From positions 22,080,692 to 22,144,691 of the forward strand of contig OY743179.1 of the NCBI GenBank assembly GCA_963555705.1: DNA of 64,000 bases, read 5' to 3'. Position numbers and translations under genes: made by a program. The DNA is from Ligustrum vulgare (Eukaryota > Streptophyta > Magnoliopsida > Lamiales > Oleaceae). Below the pieces are notes generated by a model, which was not told the origin of the DNA, did no database searches, and worked only from the letters and a program-made list of their open reading frames with translations. Shown here one piece after another: positions 46,389-60,210 of this stretch (the stretch's first letter is position 1; every line of letters starts with the position of its first letter).

Positions 46389-46480
46389 CGCGATCGCGCG
46401 GTACAAGGCTCACGCGATCGCGTGAAGCCTCTTTATTTTGAACAGATTCAAATCCGTTGAACCACGCGATCGCGTGGTTC
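46389..46480. repeat. Three CG-rich palindromes in the LTR
   Basis: CGCGATCGCG cores lie at 46389-46398, 46413-46422 and 46465-46474. The third extends to a perfect 22-bp palindrome (46459-46480). The right LTR has the same three cores with the same spacing (51453, 51477, 51529). Confidence 0.95.
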
Positions 46481-47477
46481 ATATTTTGGCCTCTTATGTT
46501 CCTGTTTTTCTCATTCTTTTGTCTTCCTTATCAATACCTCTTTGTATTGATTTAATTGTGTACTTCATCTTATCATCTTTAAATATTTGAACAACCATTT
46601 GGAAACACAATTTTCCAACAATCCCCCACTTGTTCAAATATTTTCACCAACTCATTTTATAACGGTGTTATGCATAAAGTACTTTCGATTTAAACCTTAC
46701 ATTAGTGTAAACGTCACAAAGTATTATCGAAATCCCGGGTAGCCTTAGCTTTAAACCCGTTATTCCATGTGGCAATACCGGCAACATCACACACACAACA
46801 CTCAAAGTCTTTTGTTCCACACAAGTTTTTGCTTTAGCGCGTTAATGGCCTTGCGCCTATCCGATTCGTGAACTTTTCAGAAAGTAACTCCAAACTTTCC
46901 TTGAAGCGGCACCGCTTCTAAGTTCATATAGGTGAAGTTCTTCCAGTATCTTTGTTACATTTAGAGATACTTGTAATTCTGAACTTCATTAAGAGTTTTA
47001 AAACTCAGCCCTCCAATTGTAACAACCAACACTTTTAATCTAGAATGAGGTATGTTTTGATAAAGTGTTGAAACTATCCACATATCGAATGACTTGTTGT
47101 TACCCTTTGAACCCGTGAATTACTCATTTCGTAATGACATGTAGGGTTTCCGTCATTGGCGGATCTTTTATAAAGGAGTTTCACCTCATCCTACTCGATT
47201 ATGTTCTTATGATTTTACATAAGATATAAAGTCAAGTTTTAACTTAACTTTTTCACAAGTTATTGAATCACTCTTTGATTCAATTTATGTCTAGACTTCT
47301 TTAGAATATTTAAACGTGATCACTTCTCAATTATTTGACAACACTTGTCAAATATTTTACAATATTTTGTAGTCTATTTTGTGCACTTTATAGACTTCAA
47401 AATAATATCACTTAAAACTTTATTTAAAGTTTAGTTGTACTACCCCTACACTTATAGGGTAGACTCAAAAATTATTC

Positions 47478-49310
47478 TTTCACTCAATGAAAGAATCTAA
47501 CTTTAGATTACAATTTATTTACTTCATAAAATAAATTGTTTTTCGCAATTCTTTCACTCAATTGAAAGAAATAGAATCGTAATTCCATGAACACAATTGT
47601 TCTACCAATAATTTAATTGTCTCCTCAATGAGTACAATAAATATTTTACAATATTTGTTTGAGTGTTACCCCCACACTTTGAGATAATCTTCAAATTTCT
47701 CAATTTCATTTAAGTGAATGATTCTCTTTGTGAATCACAATGTTCAACAATAATTCATATTCACTTGTATGCTTCGTATTATTACTCTCCATTAGTAATA
47801 ATGCTTTTCACATATACATGATATCAACCATTGATATAAATATCAATTAGATAGACTCATTCTATCTTATCATCTTGCATACTTTCTCAAATTACATAAT
47901 AATCAAACTAGATTATACACAATAGTATGAAAGAAGATGATAACAAATTTGAACAAAGATTTTATAAAATGTATTATGTATAGTACATAAACTTCTATTT
48001 GTTCAAATTTCTCAAATAAGACAAATTTATAATAAATACTTTACATAAGTATTTACAAATGATTCACATGTTTTAGGACAAAAATACTTTATTGTCGCGG
48101 GATAAATATTTATCATTTGCCTCATATTAATTCCTTATAATTATCTCATATATCAAATCCATTTAGTACGTAGCAATTTATATTATGAATAAATGTAGCA
48201 TATATTTATTCCTCAAGGAGTCCAAGCAAATGAAATTTACATGATTCAACATTTATATCACGTTGTTATAAAGAGTAACATACTAATCATAATGAGAATT
48301 TTAAGAAAACCACTAAGGTTATTAAAATCTCATGCATTCATGAAACTCTACTTTCATAAATTTTAAAGCTTGAAAATCATATACTTCATAATTTTCAAAT
48401 AAATAAGCAATATGCTATAATCAAGTTAGATTATCACATAATCAATGCACCAATAATATTATTAAATATGGTATTTAATAACTAAATCCAATTTCAATTA
48501 TATGTTATATTTCAAAATAAGGTATAACAATATAGTATTCTATATTGCAAATTTGACATGCATTCCATGCATAGAATATATTATATAAATTTATAATGCA
48601 TAACAACTTACTTACCTTTGTCACTGCACTCCATGATTTTTCTTCCTCCACTGCTTGTGTCAATCCCTTCGCAACTTTTAAAAGTCTCTTTCAAGACTTA
48701 ATCATATTACCCCCACATTTGCGGTATAACAAAATTAATTTCAATATTCTTTTTTGCAAAAAGAATGAATTTACAATACATTTTGTCAAATGTATTTTAG
48801 TGATTACACTTAATCACTTCTTCAATTGACAACAATATTGTCAAATGCATAAAGTGACTCAATCAATTTATTAATTCATACTTCTATCTTTTAGAAGTAT
48901 AGATAATTTTGTTTATGTGATTCAACTTAATCACTTGTTTGCATTTTAATATCCTTTAAACTTGTTAAAGTTTCTGCTAGGATATTTGATCACAATCACA
49001 ATATAATTTCACTAATTTCAGAAATTATAATTTGAATCTTTTGCCAAAATGTCACTCCACATTTTAGGCTAAATTCAACTTTTATGTATAATCTTTCAAC
49101 TCAATTTGAAAGAAACAATTTGTAATAAAACCTCAATTGTTTTATTGATATTTGCAAAAGATTATTGTCTCCATTATGAGCACAATATAATTTTCTTTTG
49201 TAACACGCCTTATCCCCACATGTTTGGAATAAGCACAAGTTTCATAATTCTTTCACTTCATTTGAAAGAAATAAATTTGTAATTCTTTCACTCATTGAAA
49301 GACTAATATG
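47478..49310. repeat. Recurrent short hairpins in the LTR element interior
   Basis: Versions of TTCTTTCACTCAATGAAAGAA occur at about 47478, 47550, 49098, 49251 and 49289. Other self-complementary pieces such as TTTGACAACACTTGTCAAAT (47333) and TTGACAACAATATTGTCAA (48826) lie between. Several stretches read on the minus strand as GTGGGGGTAA, resembling polypurine tracts. Confidence 0.7.
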
Positions 49311-51689
49311 AGCAAATTTGTTTTACAAAACAAATATTAATGTTAATCAATGGTCGTGACAAAATCATATTTGTGATCTCATCATCCAATTGTGTAAATA
49401 CTTATCACTTTTCACATGACCATTGTAATAATCACAATAAGTATGGACAAATCCAATCTTATATATTCTCAATGAAAATTCACAAATTTTCAATAATTGT
49501 TATGCATCTCTATGCATTCATAAAAATACTTCATATAATTATTTTATTTTCAAAAGAGATAAACAATATGATAAATCTCAATATTCATCAATGATCTTCT
49601 TGATCTTAGTTTGATCTCACCCCCATAATTCCTTAATTAGGAAAACAACATTGCTTTCACAAGCAATATATGACATCTCCATAATTCGTTGTAGAGCCAT
49701 TTCACATTTCTTAATACAACAATAAGTATCAAGATTTTCACTACCACATTTAAGCCAACAATGGGCATTTTTAATACAAGTGGTAGTCTCCAATTTACCA
49801 TTGAAAATTGTCACTTTATTAATACTAATAACATTATTAGCAAACATGTCATGAGATAATTGAAGTAAACTATCATATTTACTTTTTCCACAATATTTGA
49901 TTAAATATTGTTAAAGCAACTTGTGCAAATACTCATACTTGCATGCCTCAATATTTTAAGAACTCTATTTTCCATAAAATAAAATGGTATCACAAATAAC
50001 CATAATTTTATTCACCAATTTATAAAATTCTCATGTCATTTTCAAAAGTCCAGTTGATTCAGACATCAATCAATGTACTTGCATAATGTAAAAGAGAAAT
50101 ACACTTCTCATAAATGAATCAAATGGAAACAATATTATTAAAAAAGCATATACTTTCAAATTTCCACTATCATGAAAAATTTCTTTATAATGAATAATCA
50201 CAGATAAAATATCATATCTCAATTATTCAAAAACACATATTTTCCATCATGATAAGAGAATATAAAATAATATAATATTCTTCCTTATCAAAATCCATTT
50301 AAAATACAACTTCTATGTATTATTTGAACTTTGAAGTATAAAATAATATCCAAAATTGAACTAATACACAGAATGTCAATATATGAAAGATTCAATTTTA
50401 TCAATTGGCCCCGGTTTACTTTGGCGTGAAACAATTTTCAAATCTCAATTGACAAACCAATTTCAATCTCGAAAATAAGAAATCCCTCTACATTGTAAAG
50501 ACATTATGCAAATCTAAGTCATGCATAAAAGGCTTCAATGGTTTCTGGATAAAAATTAATGATTACTCAAATGCATGATTCAAAAAATTCCAAACAAATT
50601 TCCTATTTGATGAAAAAGGGCACCTTTGGAACTCATGCCTTTACAAATTTAAAAATCGTATGCAGTTAGCATTTCAAAAGATGCATTGTTCCAAAGTAAC
50701 ACACTTTCAAAAATATAACTAATTAATGAAAAAACATATATAATTTCTTTTCATTTTCACACATAATTTTCTCCAATCAGCGAATTATCATAGATGAAAG
50801 AAATTAAATTAGAAAACTTATCTTTCATAATCCGGATGAAGAATGTTGATTATCTTCACAATAAATCTTGATTATCGTCATGGTTGTGTCTCTCTCCAAA
50901 TAATTTGGTCTCCATCGAGAAAATGTACTTTTAGATTGTTATAAAATATGAACTTACCTCGAGAGGTTGGAGACGAAATCATCGAATGCCACTTGAAGAA
51001 TCACAAATCAAAACACGTGGAAACATCCACTTGAAATATGATATGAATGGAATAACGCCGAATTATGAAATCAAACGAGAGGCTTGAACACGTGATTACA
51101 CGTTGTCCTAAAAGTACATTTGCTCCCTCTCGTTCGAGATGCTTAAAGGGTTAGATAGCAAATGTTTTAGCGGATTAATCAAGCCTTCAAACCATGTATT
51201 TATTAAGCACTAATAATCCATGGAAAAGGAACAAAAAACAATTGAAAAAAGGAGTATTGATTTTGGTGGAAAATGACTTCTATATTTTATGGATGTTCTC
51301 CCTCATATTTCACATATTGAATTGATTAATATAACATCCTTTATATAGAGATTAATCCACATTTTATGAAAGTATACACCTCTTAGACAAAATGGCACCG
51401 TTTGGTGCAAAAACCAACTTAGACACCAAAATGTGCCTTTCGGAAACCATCACGCGATCGCGCGGTACAAGGCTCACGCGATCGCGTGAAGCCTCTTTGT
51501 TTTGAACATATTCAAATCCGTTGAACCACGCGATCGCGTGATTCATATTTTGGCCTCTTATGTTCCTGTTTTTCTCATTCTTTTGTCTTCCTTATCAATA
51601 TCTCTTTGTATTGATTTAATTGTGTACTTCATCTTATTATCTTTAAATATTTGAACAATCATTTGGAAACACAATTTTCCAACAGATAG

Positions 51690-54600
51690 GCATGGCAATA
51701 TAAGTTGAAAACTCAGAAAATGATTAAGATTATAGCAATAAAATTTGTTAATTGTGCCAACTCTGGTTAAATATCTCATCTACTTATTTTTAAAATATTT
51801 GAATTTGAAATGTTTTTATTTTCCATTTGTTTGTGTTCATTGTTATCTACATTTTCTTTCTTTGCGCGTTGTATTAAGGCAAATCCTTAAATTTTATGGT
51901 TTATAATCCCATTTTCATAACCCAATTCACTTAAAACTTATAATAATTGATCAAATATATTATATTCACACATTTAATTATATTCACATGTAATATTTAC
52001 TTATTCATCATTTTTTTTTATCTCTATGTAATGTAATTTAATCAAACTATAAACAACTCTTAACATGATTATATTTGTCATTCTACATAATACATGATTT
52101 TAATCTAAATCAAAGTCAACACTTGATTTTAATCACATATTTTTTATAATTCACAACTTTCAACTACATATTTTATCAATTTATATCAAAATTTACTAAA
52201 AATTCAATTTCAATCTCCACCATATAGTTTTCTTCCTTTCATTTCACAAAGTTTGGGAAATGTGATGCAGCTTAGTGGTTTGCTTTTGATGATTCCGGAA
52301 CCGTTGGTACACGGATGATTACCGTTGGGCCCTAAACTTCATAAAATATTTTCAACAAAAGTACTTTTTCAGTTTTAATTAATGCCATTAAAGTAATAAT
52401 TTGGACTTATAAAAAAATTAGGAAAAAAAAAACGTATCTACCATACTCTCAGGATACATTATCACGTTCGTTCATTGTAATTTTTTTCTAGAACCAACGA
52501 TCTCCAAGAGTAATTCAATTCTTGCATTATTTATATTTATATATATCATAAAGACAACATTTAAAACATAATGGCATTCATTTATATAGTCACAGTTCTT
52601 TGAGTTACATGTAATATTAGAACAACCAAACCACAAATAAAAACTCATACAACCACAGTTCATATATAGTAATGCAAATATCATAGAAAGCATGTCACGG
52701 TTTTCAGCCTACTGATTTTTCATTACAGTTGAAAACACATAGAATCACAATTCTAGAATGCAACACAAAATCACAGATTTGAAAAAAAAAAAAAAAAAGG
52801 GTCAAGGCCAATCACTCTCATGGATTTGTAATAAGAAAATCTCATAGATTTGGGGAAAAAAATGAACACATATTTCAAAATCATTCTAAATAATTTCTTT
52901 CCAACGACATGATAAGAAAATACATCATTATAAGGCCTTTTTTTTTTTTTTTTTTCAAAGACATCATTATAAGGCTTAATGAAGAAAAAAAGGAATAAAA
53001 ATCTATATAAATTCCAAATTCACATAAAGTATTTATAATTTTTTACTTCGAATGAGACAATTCCCTCTCATGGTGTCATATGTAATGATAATCAACAAAA
53101 GTCAAGGTGAATCACTCTCTCATGTTGGATTGTATTTGAAGAAACTAGTTTAATTTTAGTCATGAACAATTATACGTTGCTTTGTCAAGAGTTACTAATC
53201 GCAAAAGATTGAAGATATTGATTTGTGATAAAGATTGCAGCAAAACAAATTCGAGGAACAAGTAGGAGTAAGGTTATCTTCCTAGCGAGGGTGAGGAGCT
53301 GCTATTGGTGTTTTGGGCATTTTTCCGGCAAAACTCTGGCGTGGCGGTGGCGACAACAGTCCGGCATTGTTTGGAAAGGTGGTGGCAGTGACTGGAAAAG
53401 AGGAGGGATGGGAGCGTCTCTGCAAATTTTTTGAGCCAAAATTAAAACTTCACCAATTGTTTTCAAATACTGTTGCAACTTTGATGACCATTTGTGAAAT
53501 TAAGCCTTTAATTTTTGTTTTTGTTATATAATTTTAAATTAAACAATATAAAAAGACTTTTTTACCCTTCATTATAATGGTCAATGGATGATTTCTTAGT
53601 CAACTAACAGATTTTTTGACGGTAGGGACGTCTTTTTCAAAAAAACGTGAAGGTGTAGACGAAATTGCAAAAAAAAAAAAATAATAATAAAAACAAAAAA
53701 ACAAAACAAAAAAAAAAACAAAAAAAAACAAAACAAAAACAAACAGAGAGATGATTTTCATAAGAGAGTCCAAAGGTATGAATGTTTTTCGTCAATTACC
53801 CAGATGAAAATATTTTGAAATTATTATCTCTCTTCCTTTAATATTAGTATTAATTAATATTAATATCCATAATAGATATTAATTATTAAAATATACAATA
53901 TCATTAAATAGCTGAATTATGGTCTGATTTGTGAATTAATAAAGTTTAGTCTTGATTATTGATATTGAAAGTTAAAAAACATGTTACAGTGTAATTTCCT
54001 CAAAAAATTATTACTAGAATACAAAAAAACACACTGCCTTTCAAGATTTGAAACCATGTAATATGAAAAATACAAAATTTGATAAAATTTTTATTTCTTT
54101 TTCTTACTGTTAATTTAAATTAGCAAAACTTGTTTTAGATCGAAAAAAGTTTGGACAAAATGATTACACCTCAATATTATAATCAAAATCAATCTTTTTT
54201 AATGAAAATGAAGAAAATAAAAATAAATTAATCGAAAACGTTGGCTCGATCGATAAAGAAACATAAATATGTTCAACGTAAAGAAGACTTAATTTCTAGT
54301 CTCAACACCCCAAAAATGTTTGGAAGTCAAGTGTTTTTCAGTTATACTCGATAATTTACTTTGGATATCAATCTCTTAATTTGAATAAAATATTTCCATA
54401 TGATTGCTTTCAAGCATTTAGTGTTACTTGCCAAAAAATAAAGGTAAGAATGAATTTCTTAATACTTGTCAAATGTGGGAATGATTTGCATCAATTATCC
54501 GATAATCTAGCTACATCTACCACTACAATATATAAAAAATATGGATTCAAGATGAACTTTTGAAATACTTTCTCATTTAGTTAGTATTTAATTCATTTAT

Positions 54601-55180
54601 TAACTAAAATTTAAAATGTTGTAATACAATTTCATAATATTATTCTAATATATTATTATACTTTTTCATTTATTTAGCATTTAAAAAAGAAGAAAAATCA
54701 TATTATACTTTTTAATTTTTCATTTAATAAATATTATTAGGACTATAATATATTAATGATTAATATAATACTTCAAATATTACATAAAATTTCAAAAATC
54801 AATTTGTCTTCTAAAATTTCATTTTTTACACGGTATATAATATGAATATAATTACAACTTGGACTTCAATTCAAACTGTTATAATTTCATTAATTAGTGA
54901 CTTTTATTTCCAGATTTTAAATGAAAAATATTTTACAATTTTTAATACACTTTTAAGTCTCTCTTATAATTTTATTATTTAAGTGTTCTTCTTAATAATT
55001 TTTTTCAAGTATTGTGCTAATTTAATATTATAGTTTTAATTTCAAATAATCTAGTTACAACATGTTGGAAAACAAGTTTCTTGTATTCTCCAATTGGGCA
55101 AATTTTATGTTGAGCTTTCCCTCGAAGTTCCAATGCAAAAAATAAAAATATCGGTAAAAGCTGAAAATAAATATGAGAAA
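51690..55180. other. Intergenic, no gene supported
   Basis: AT-rich DNA. A GC-richer island at 53240-53430 has short open frames but no recognisable protein. An A/C-rich low-complexity tract lies at 53670-53745. A poly-A run is at 52780-52798 and a poly-T run at 52938-52956. Confidence 0.5.
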
Positions 55181-55186
55181 GTTGTG

Positions 55187-56304
55187 AGACTTTGACAAAA
55201 AAATATTGGTACAAGGAATTAATATTGTAATCAAAATATTAAGCGGCGTTCTGTTTATATTTTATTTTGTATTTTTATTTTTGAAAATGTTTTGTATTTC
55301 CTGTTTTTATTTTTGTTTTCAAATTTGCTGAAAACGCGTTTGGTTTGTCATTTCTGAAAACTGTTTTTGAAAATTAAAAGCTGAAAAACACGTTCTATTT
55401 GAGATTTTGGAGAATACTACTTAAACTATTTTTAATTAATTTACTTACAGAATACTACTTACTCAAACTTAAATTTCCTTTCACAATACACTGAAAATAT
55501 GGTTACATACAACACACTAATGTGAGCATTAAGAGTCTATATTAACACAGCTTGATCAGGTTCGGGATTTGAGGAAGTTCTAGTTCTATTAAAATCTAGA
55601 AAATGGAAGTTCTTTCAAAACCATCAGAGTCCATTTATCAAGACATTTTTTGAAATATAACAAGAATTTTCACTTTTTTTTTTTTTGCAATGTTGATATT
55701 GAATTCAATAAAACTTTATTTAAGCTTAGTTCTAAGTTAGGATAATTCTTAAAAAAAATAAATAATAATATTTATTTAAATTTAGTTCCAAGTTAGGATA
55801 ATTCTTAAAAAAAAAAAAAAAAAAAAAAAATTCCAAAAACGATTTTTCAGCGTTTTGAACATTTTTTGTTGAAATATACACAAAACGCCCAAAACAAGGT
55901 TTTGGGCATTTTGCGTTTTGTGTACAAATTTTTTTTTTTCCAAAATGCGTCTTGGAAAATGGTAAAGAGAACGCGTTTTTAGTGTTTTCAAAAATAAAAA
56001 TAAAAAACGACCTCAAAATAACAAAAGAGAACAGAGCCTAACATTTCAGTTTATTCAATCATTTTCACATTATATGCATAATTTCATAAAAAGGTTTTAT
56101 TCATATTTATTCTTCTTAACAATCTTGCTTTTTTCTTTATTAATATCATTTACTTCATTTACTTTCAAAAATAGTATTAATACTTTACAAAATTACTCAT
56201 ATCATGTTTATTATTAGTAATAAGTGATTGAATAAATGAAATATAATATTTTGATTACAATAGTAATTCCTTGTACCAATATTTTTTTGTCAAAATCTCA
56301 TATA
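55187..56304. mobile_element. Inverted-repeat element, about 1.1 kb
   Basis: TTTGACAAAAAAATATTGGT and ACAAGGAATTAATATTGTAA with the following bases (55190-55240) recur inverted at 56250-56300 with one or two mismatches. Inside lies a second set of weaker inverted ends (GGCGTTCTGTTT near 55246, AACAGAGCC near 56035), suggesting one element within another. At 55730-55820 a 65-bp block (TTAGTTC(T/C)AAGTTAGGAT) is duplicated. No coding region is present. Confidence 0.55.
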
Positions 56305-56369
56305 ATGTTTATTATTGTTACAACATGTTCAAAATCATATTTATTAGCATAAATTTTCTTTAAAAATGA

Positions 56370-56600
56370 TTTATTTGTTAAAAAAAAAAAAATTTATTTG
56401 CACAAATTTTAGCACATTTATTTATATTCAAATATATAAATCAAAATTTCATTTTCAATGAAATACATTTACATAGAATATCATATTTTTTTATATACAA
56501 ATATATTTATCCAATTTTTTTTTTAATTTCCAATGTAACACATTTACATATAATATATTTATTGCAACTCTTATTAAATATATAATAAATATTAATATTT
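56370..56600 (-). mobile_element. Helitron interior fragment
   Basis: The reverse complement matches the internal unit of the Helitron at 24509-26727, including ATGTAAATGTGTTACATTGG-like and AATATATTTG(A/T)ATATAAA blocks. No Helitron end is visible. Confidence 0.45.
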
Positions 56601-57036
56601 ATAAAAAAAAAATTGGTACAGGAGAAATTGGAGGAAAATTGAATTTTTTGGAGAATGTGTGGTTGAAAAAAGATTAAAAAGTGTGAAAGTGGTGGGTACT
56701 AAAAAAATATGTGGTTGAACATGAGTTTTGGAGAAAAAATGGTAAAAACTCCTCAATCAAACATGGGCTTAGAAATTAGAATATAGAAAGTGCATTTAGA
56801 GCTTGTTTGATAATGTGAAAATTTCCACATCAACTTTTCAAAATTAATCTCAACATCCATTCTTAATCAGACCCACAATTTTTAATTTTTCTAATATTTT
56901 TAAACTAAACATTCATCAAAGGAAAAAAACAAAAAGTCCTAAAAATCACATTCCCAACATGTTCTTAGTGTCACGTATTTGTCATTTAGATTGATGCTAA
57001 AATAATAATGGTGAATAACAATACTCAATGTTCGAT

Positions 57037-57486
57037 TAGTGATTGCAATGGGGCGGATCGGGAAAGATCGATGTCGATCCAAATTCGCCCCACGAAATTC
57101 GGATTGGATCGAGTCAAACAGTAAAAATCTCTGATCGTGTCGGGTCCAGATCGGGTCGGATCGAAACAAACATTAAGAAATTTTCGTTATATATTTTAGT
57201 TAATGACAAACAAATCAATATATAATTCATAAAATAACTAATATAATATATAATTCATACAACAAATCATTGCATATATAAAGAATTAGAGATTTTTAAT
57301 TTAATAATTAAATATTTTTACATATTTTTTAAAAATAAATTGGATGGGGTCGGATCACCCCTGATCCAAATCTGATCTCCCCTGATTCAAATTCGATCTG
57401 TCGATCCACGAATTTGAATTTTTTTGGATCAAATCGAGTCAGATCGACGGATCAATGGATTGGGTTAGATTTTTTTGCCATCTCTA
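57037..57486. mobile_element. hAT non-autonomous element
   Basis: Ends TAGTGATTGCAA and TTGCCATCTCTA (inverted TAGAGATGGCAA) match hAT terminal repeats. A perfect 8-bp duplication, TGTTCGAT, flanks it (57029-57036 and 57487-57494). The 450-bp interior is rich in GGATCGGATC-type motifs and has no transposase. Confidence 0.9.
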
Positions 57487-57962
57487 TGTTCGATCACACG
57501 TTTTTTCAAAAAAAAAAAAAAAAAAAACATTTCTTACAAAATTATTGTAAAAAATCCATGTAGAACATGTCAATATTATTACTGGTGGTTGGTAAATCAA
57601 ATATAGCTGAAACCAACAAACGGGGATTCCAAAGTTTTTTCCTCCCCCCGCATTGTCTTCATATTCCATGTAATTAATTCATGGGAATCAGGTTGGATAT
57701 AAGGGTCCCACAACTTTTTGGTGTTTGGTGTGTGGCTCCCCCCAAAAGTCATTCCTATTCAAATTCAAATCCAAATCAATTTTTTTTTTTTAAGTTGATC
57801 GTTACATCTTTTCAGCTTAGGGTGCATTTTTTATTATAATTTTTTAAATTATTTTTTAATTACATATATTTTTTGAAATCATTTCTAATTACACATTTTA
57901 CCTAAAAAAAATCATTTATAAATTAATATAAGGTAGTAGAACAAACGATTAATTGACCATTT

Positions 57963-58331
57963 GAGTGTGAATTTGTTCATCCTCACAAATGATAATTATG
58001 GTGATCCTCTTTTTGTGAGGGTGAAACGCATCTATTAAAATTTGTAAAAATTAAAAACTTTTAGTCTATATTATATTATGCACCGAGAGCTTCAATATGA
58101 GTATAATTTTACTATATATAACTTTGTTATTTTAAAAGTTATTTAGTTTTAGTGATAAGTTGTTTAATTATCTGTAAAATAAGTAATTTATGAAATAACA
58201 AAAATTATATATCAAGATTATACTTATATTAAAGCTCTCAATGAAAAGAATAATATGGACAAAAATTTCGTATTTTACAATTTTATACACATTTTTTACA
58301 CTCACAAAAAAGAGGGTGAACAAATTCACTC
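57963..58331. mobile_element. Foldback MITE
   Basis: GAGTGTGAATTTGTTCATCC (57963) is inverted at GAGGGTGAACAAATTCACTC (58312-58331). Inner stems GAGAGCTTCAATATGAGTATAA (in two parts) and the inverse near 58210-58240 also pair. Nearly the whole element could fold on itself. No coding region. Confidence 0.65.
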
Positions 58332-58728
58332 CATTTTTTATGGAAATTATATATGTTTTTCAACCTGTTTTTCACTTTGAGTGTTTGAGTGGCTTTAATT
58401 TTCATGAAAAAAATATGTTTGCTAAAAGTTTTTTGTTTAAAAATATATTTTTTTTTTATGTTTTTTAGGTAAAATGTATAGTTGAAAAATGAAGAGAGAA
58501 AATGTATATTGTTAAAAAATGATTTGGGGAATTGTATAAAAAAAACATGTTTACCAAACAAGAATATACTAACTTTTTATGCATGTCTCCGTTAATTCCA
58601 TGAAAAATGTTTTCTTGGGGGAGGGATAATAATTGATTTTCCATTTTAACTTGTAATTTTTTTTTTTAAATCACCATTCCCAATTAAACACAGCCTAGAA
58701 GTCAAGAAATTTTTTTTGGCTTTGCTAC

Positions 58729-58879
58729 ACACCTCGCGGGGTGTCCCACCCCCTCACATGAGGGGGTCCACACAGACATCCCGCAGGGTGTTTATCATTT
58801 TCAAAAAAAAATTAGTATTCCTAAAGTACCGTAGCGAGCTCCAAGCCAATCAACCGAGCTACAGTACTTTTAGAGTATT
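58729..58879. repeat. Two adjacent GC-rich inverted repeats
   Basis: The first (58729-58791) has CCCCCTCA-CA-TGAGGGGG at its centre and outer arms ACACCTCGCGGGG/ATCCCGCAGGGTGT. The second (58813-58879) pairs AGTATTCCTAAAGTACCGTA with TACAGTACTTTTAGAGTATT. They stand out in very AT-rich DNA. Confidence 0.7.
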
Positions 58880-59859
58880 GAAATTTTTTCCCTAGGAGTC
58901 AAAACCCTCTTTTCATTTCTCAAATATGTCTTTCACTCGTTATACGCTGCTCATTTTCAATAATGTTCATTGACCGAACAAATTGTAAGTCAACGCTCGA
59001 ATCAAAGAAACGATGTGATCATCGTTAAATTGATAATGATCTTTTCCACTGATTTGATTTGATTTGATGACGTTTTTAATATTAAAAAAAAAAAACATCC
59101 TCAACAACTGTTAGTTACCTCTTAAAAGTTAAAACTGATAAGCATATATATTATATAGTTAAAAAAGATTAGTTTGCATTAAATTAAATTCATAATAACT
59201 GCCTATTTTTCTAAAAACAATCAAGGGCTAAGAACCCGACAGGACTCGCCTCCATTGGCTCCATTTGCTAAAGGAGCATGATCCTCGTCCAAAATCTTTT
59301 CATTTCATTTCATTTTTTATATTTTCAATTAAAATCGTATTTTAAAAACCTTCCAGCCCATCCTCCCTTTTATTTTTCTTTGGGTGAATATAGGAAAATG
59401 ATTTCTTTTAAAAATAAATAAATAAATAAAAAATAAAAAGAGTTTTCTTTTTCTTTTTCATCCTCCAATCAAACGCTTATCACTCCTGTAACACAATCAT
59501 TACCCATTAATAAACAACTCAATTTTTAAACCATTTTTTAACAACATATATTTATTTGAAATCACGTTTTAACCATATATTACCTAAAAAATAACAAAAA
59601 ATCATTTATAAATTGTAAAAATTTAATCGAATAAACGATACAATTTAATATTAACGTGGCCTGAAGTTCTCTAAAAGTCCGTTTTTTCAGATAGAAGATT
59701 GAGAAAGCTCTCATCCTCCTTTGAAATCCAAGCCAAGACTTTCAAAGCAAACAGCAATTAATCTTCATTTCAATATATTTTGCAACAAACATTAATAAGC
59801 ACATAAATATGTAAATTACCTATCATTCTGTCCTGTGATTACTTTATATTAATTTTTCT

Positions 59860-59860
<1 letters not shown>

Positions 59861-59898
<38 letters not shown>
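59861..59898. repeat. (AAT)n microsatellite
   Basis: About 12 TAA units. Confidence 0.95.
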
Positions 59899-59899
<1 letters not shown>

Positions 59900-60210
59900 A
59901 AAAATGGTGACAATCTTCCCCCCTATATTCCCTTCCAGACATCTGGAAAACTGCATCGTCCATCAATTTCTTTGGCTTAAATTAAATCTACAAAGCAACT
60001 TTAGGAAGAATAGTTTAACAGCTAATTAACCTACCACCCTCAATCTGTGTGTTACAACAAAACAAACCTTCTTTTATCTGTGGAATACAGCAGCAGTATG
60101 TACTATGTACAATAAATTCCAGCGCTTCAGCTTTGAACAACGAATAACTGTGCCCCGAAAAAATTTTGTTCCCCTTCAAAATTACAATATACATGGATCA
60201 ACGACTGACG

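Larger units (their letters stand above)
45945..51684 (-). mobile_element. Non-coding LTR element (large-derivative type)
   Basis: Two LTRs (45945-46620, 676 bp; 50937-51684, 748 bp) share TGTTATAAAATATG at one end and TTTTCCAACA at the other, and flank 4.3 kb without any coding region. The flanks GTTAG and GATAG are a 4-of-5 target duplication. On the minus strand a polypurine tract, AACAAGTGGGGGATTG, precedes the left LTR, so the element reads right to left. The right LTR has about 70 extra bases (51070-51145) missing from the left one. The internal region contains repeated hairpins. It must be mobilised by another element. Confidence 0.8.

Noticed and set aside
53225..53531. Overlapping 69- and 72-codon frames in a GC-richer island
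   Set aside because: Neither has a recognisable domain, splice context or upstream promoter.
58283..58561. Phe/Lys-rich frames around MITEs, also at 55732-56016
   Set aside because: They reflect A/T-rich composition within inverted-repeat elements.
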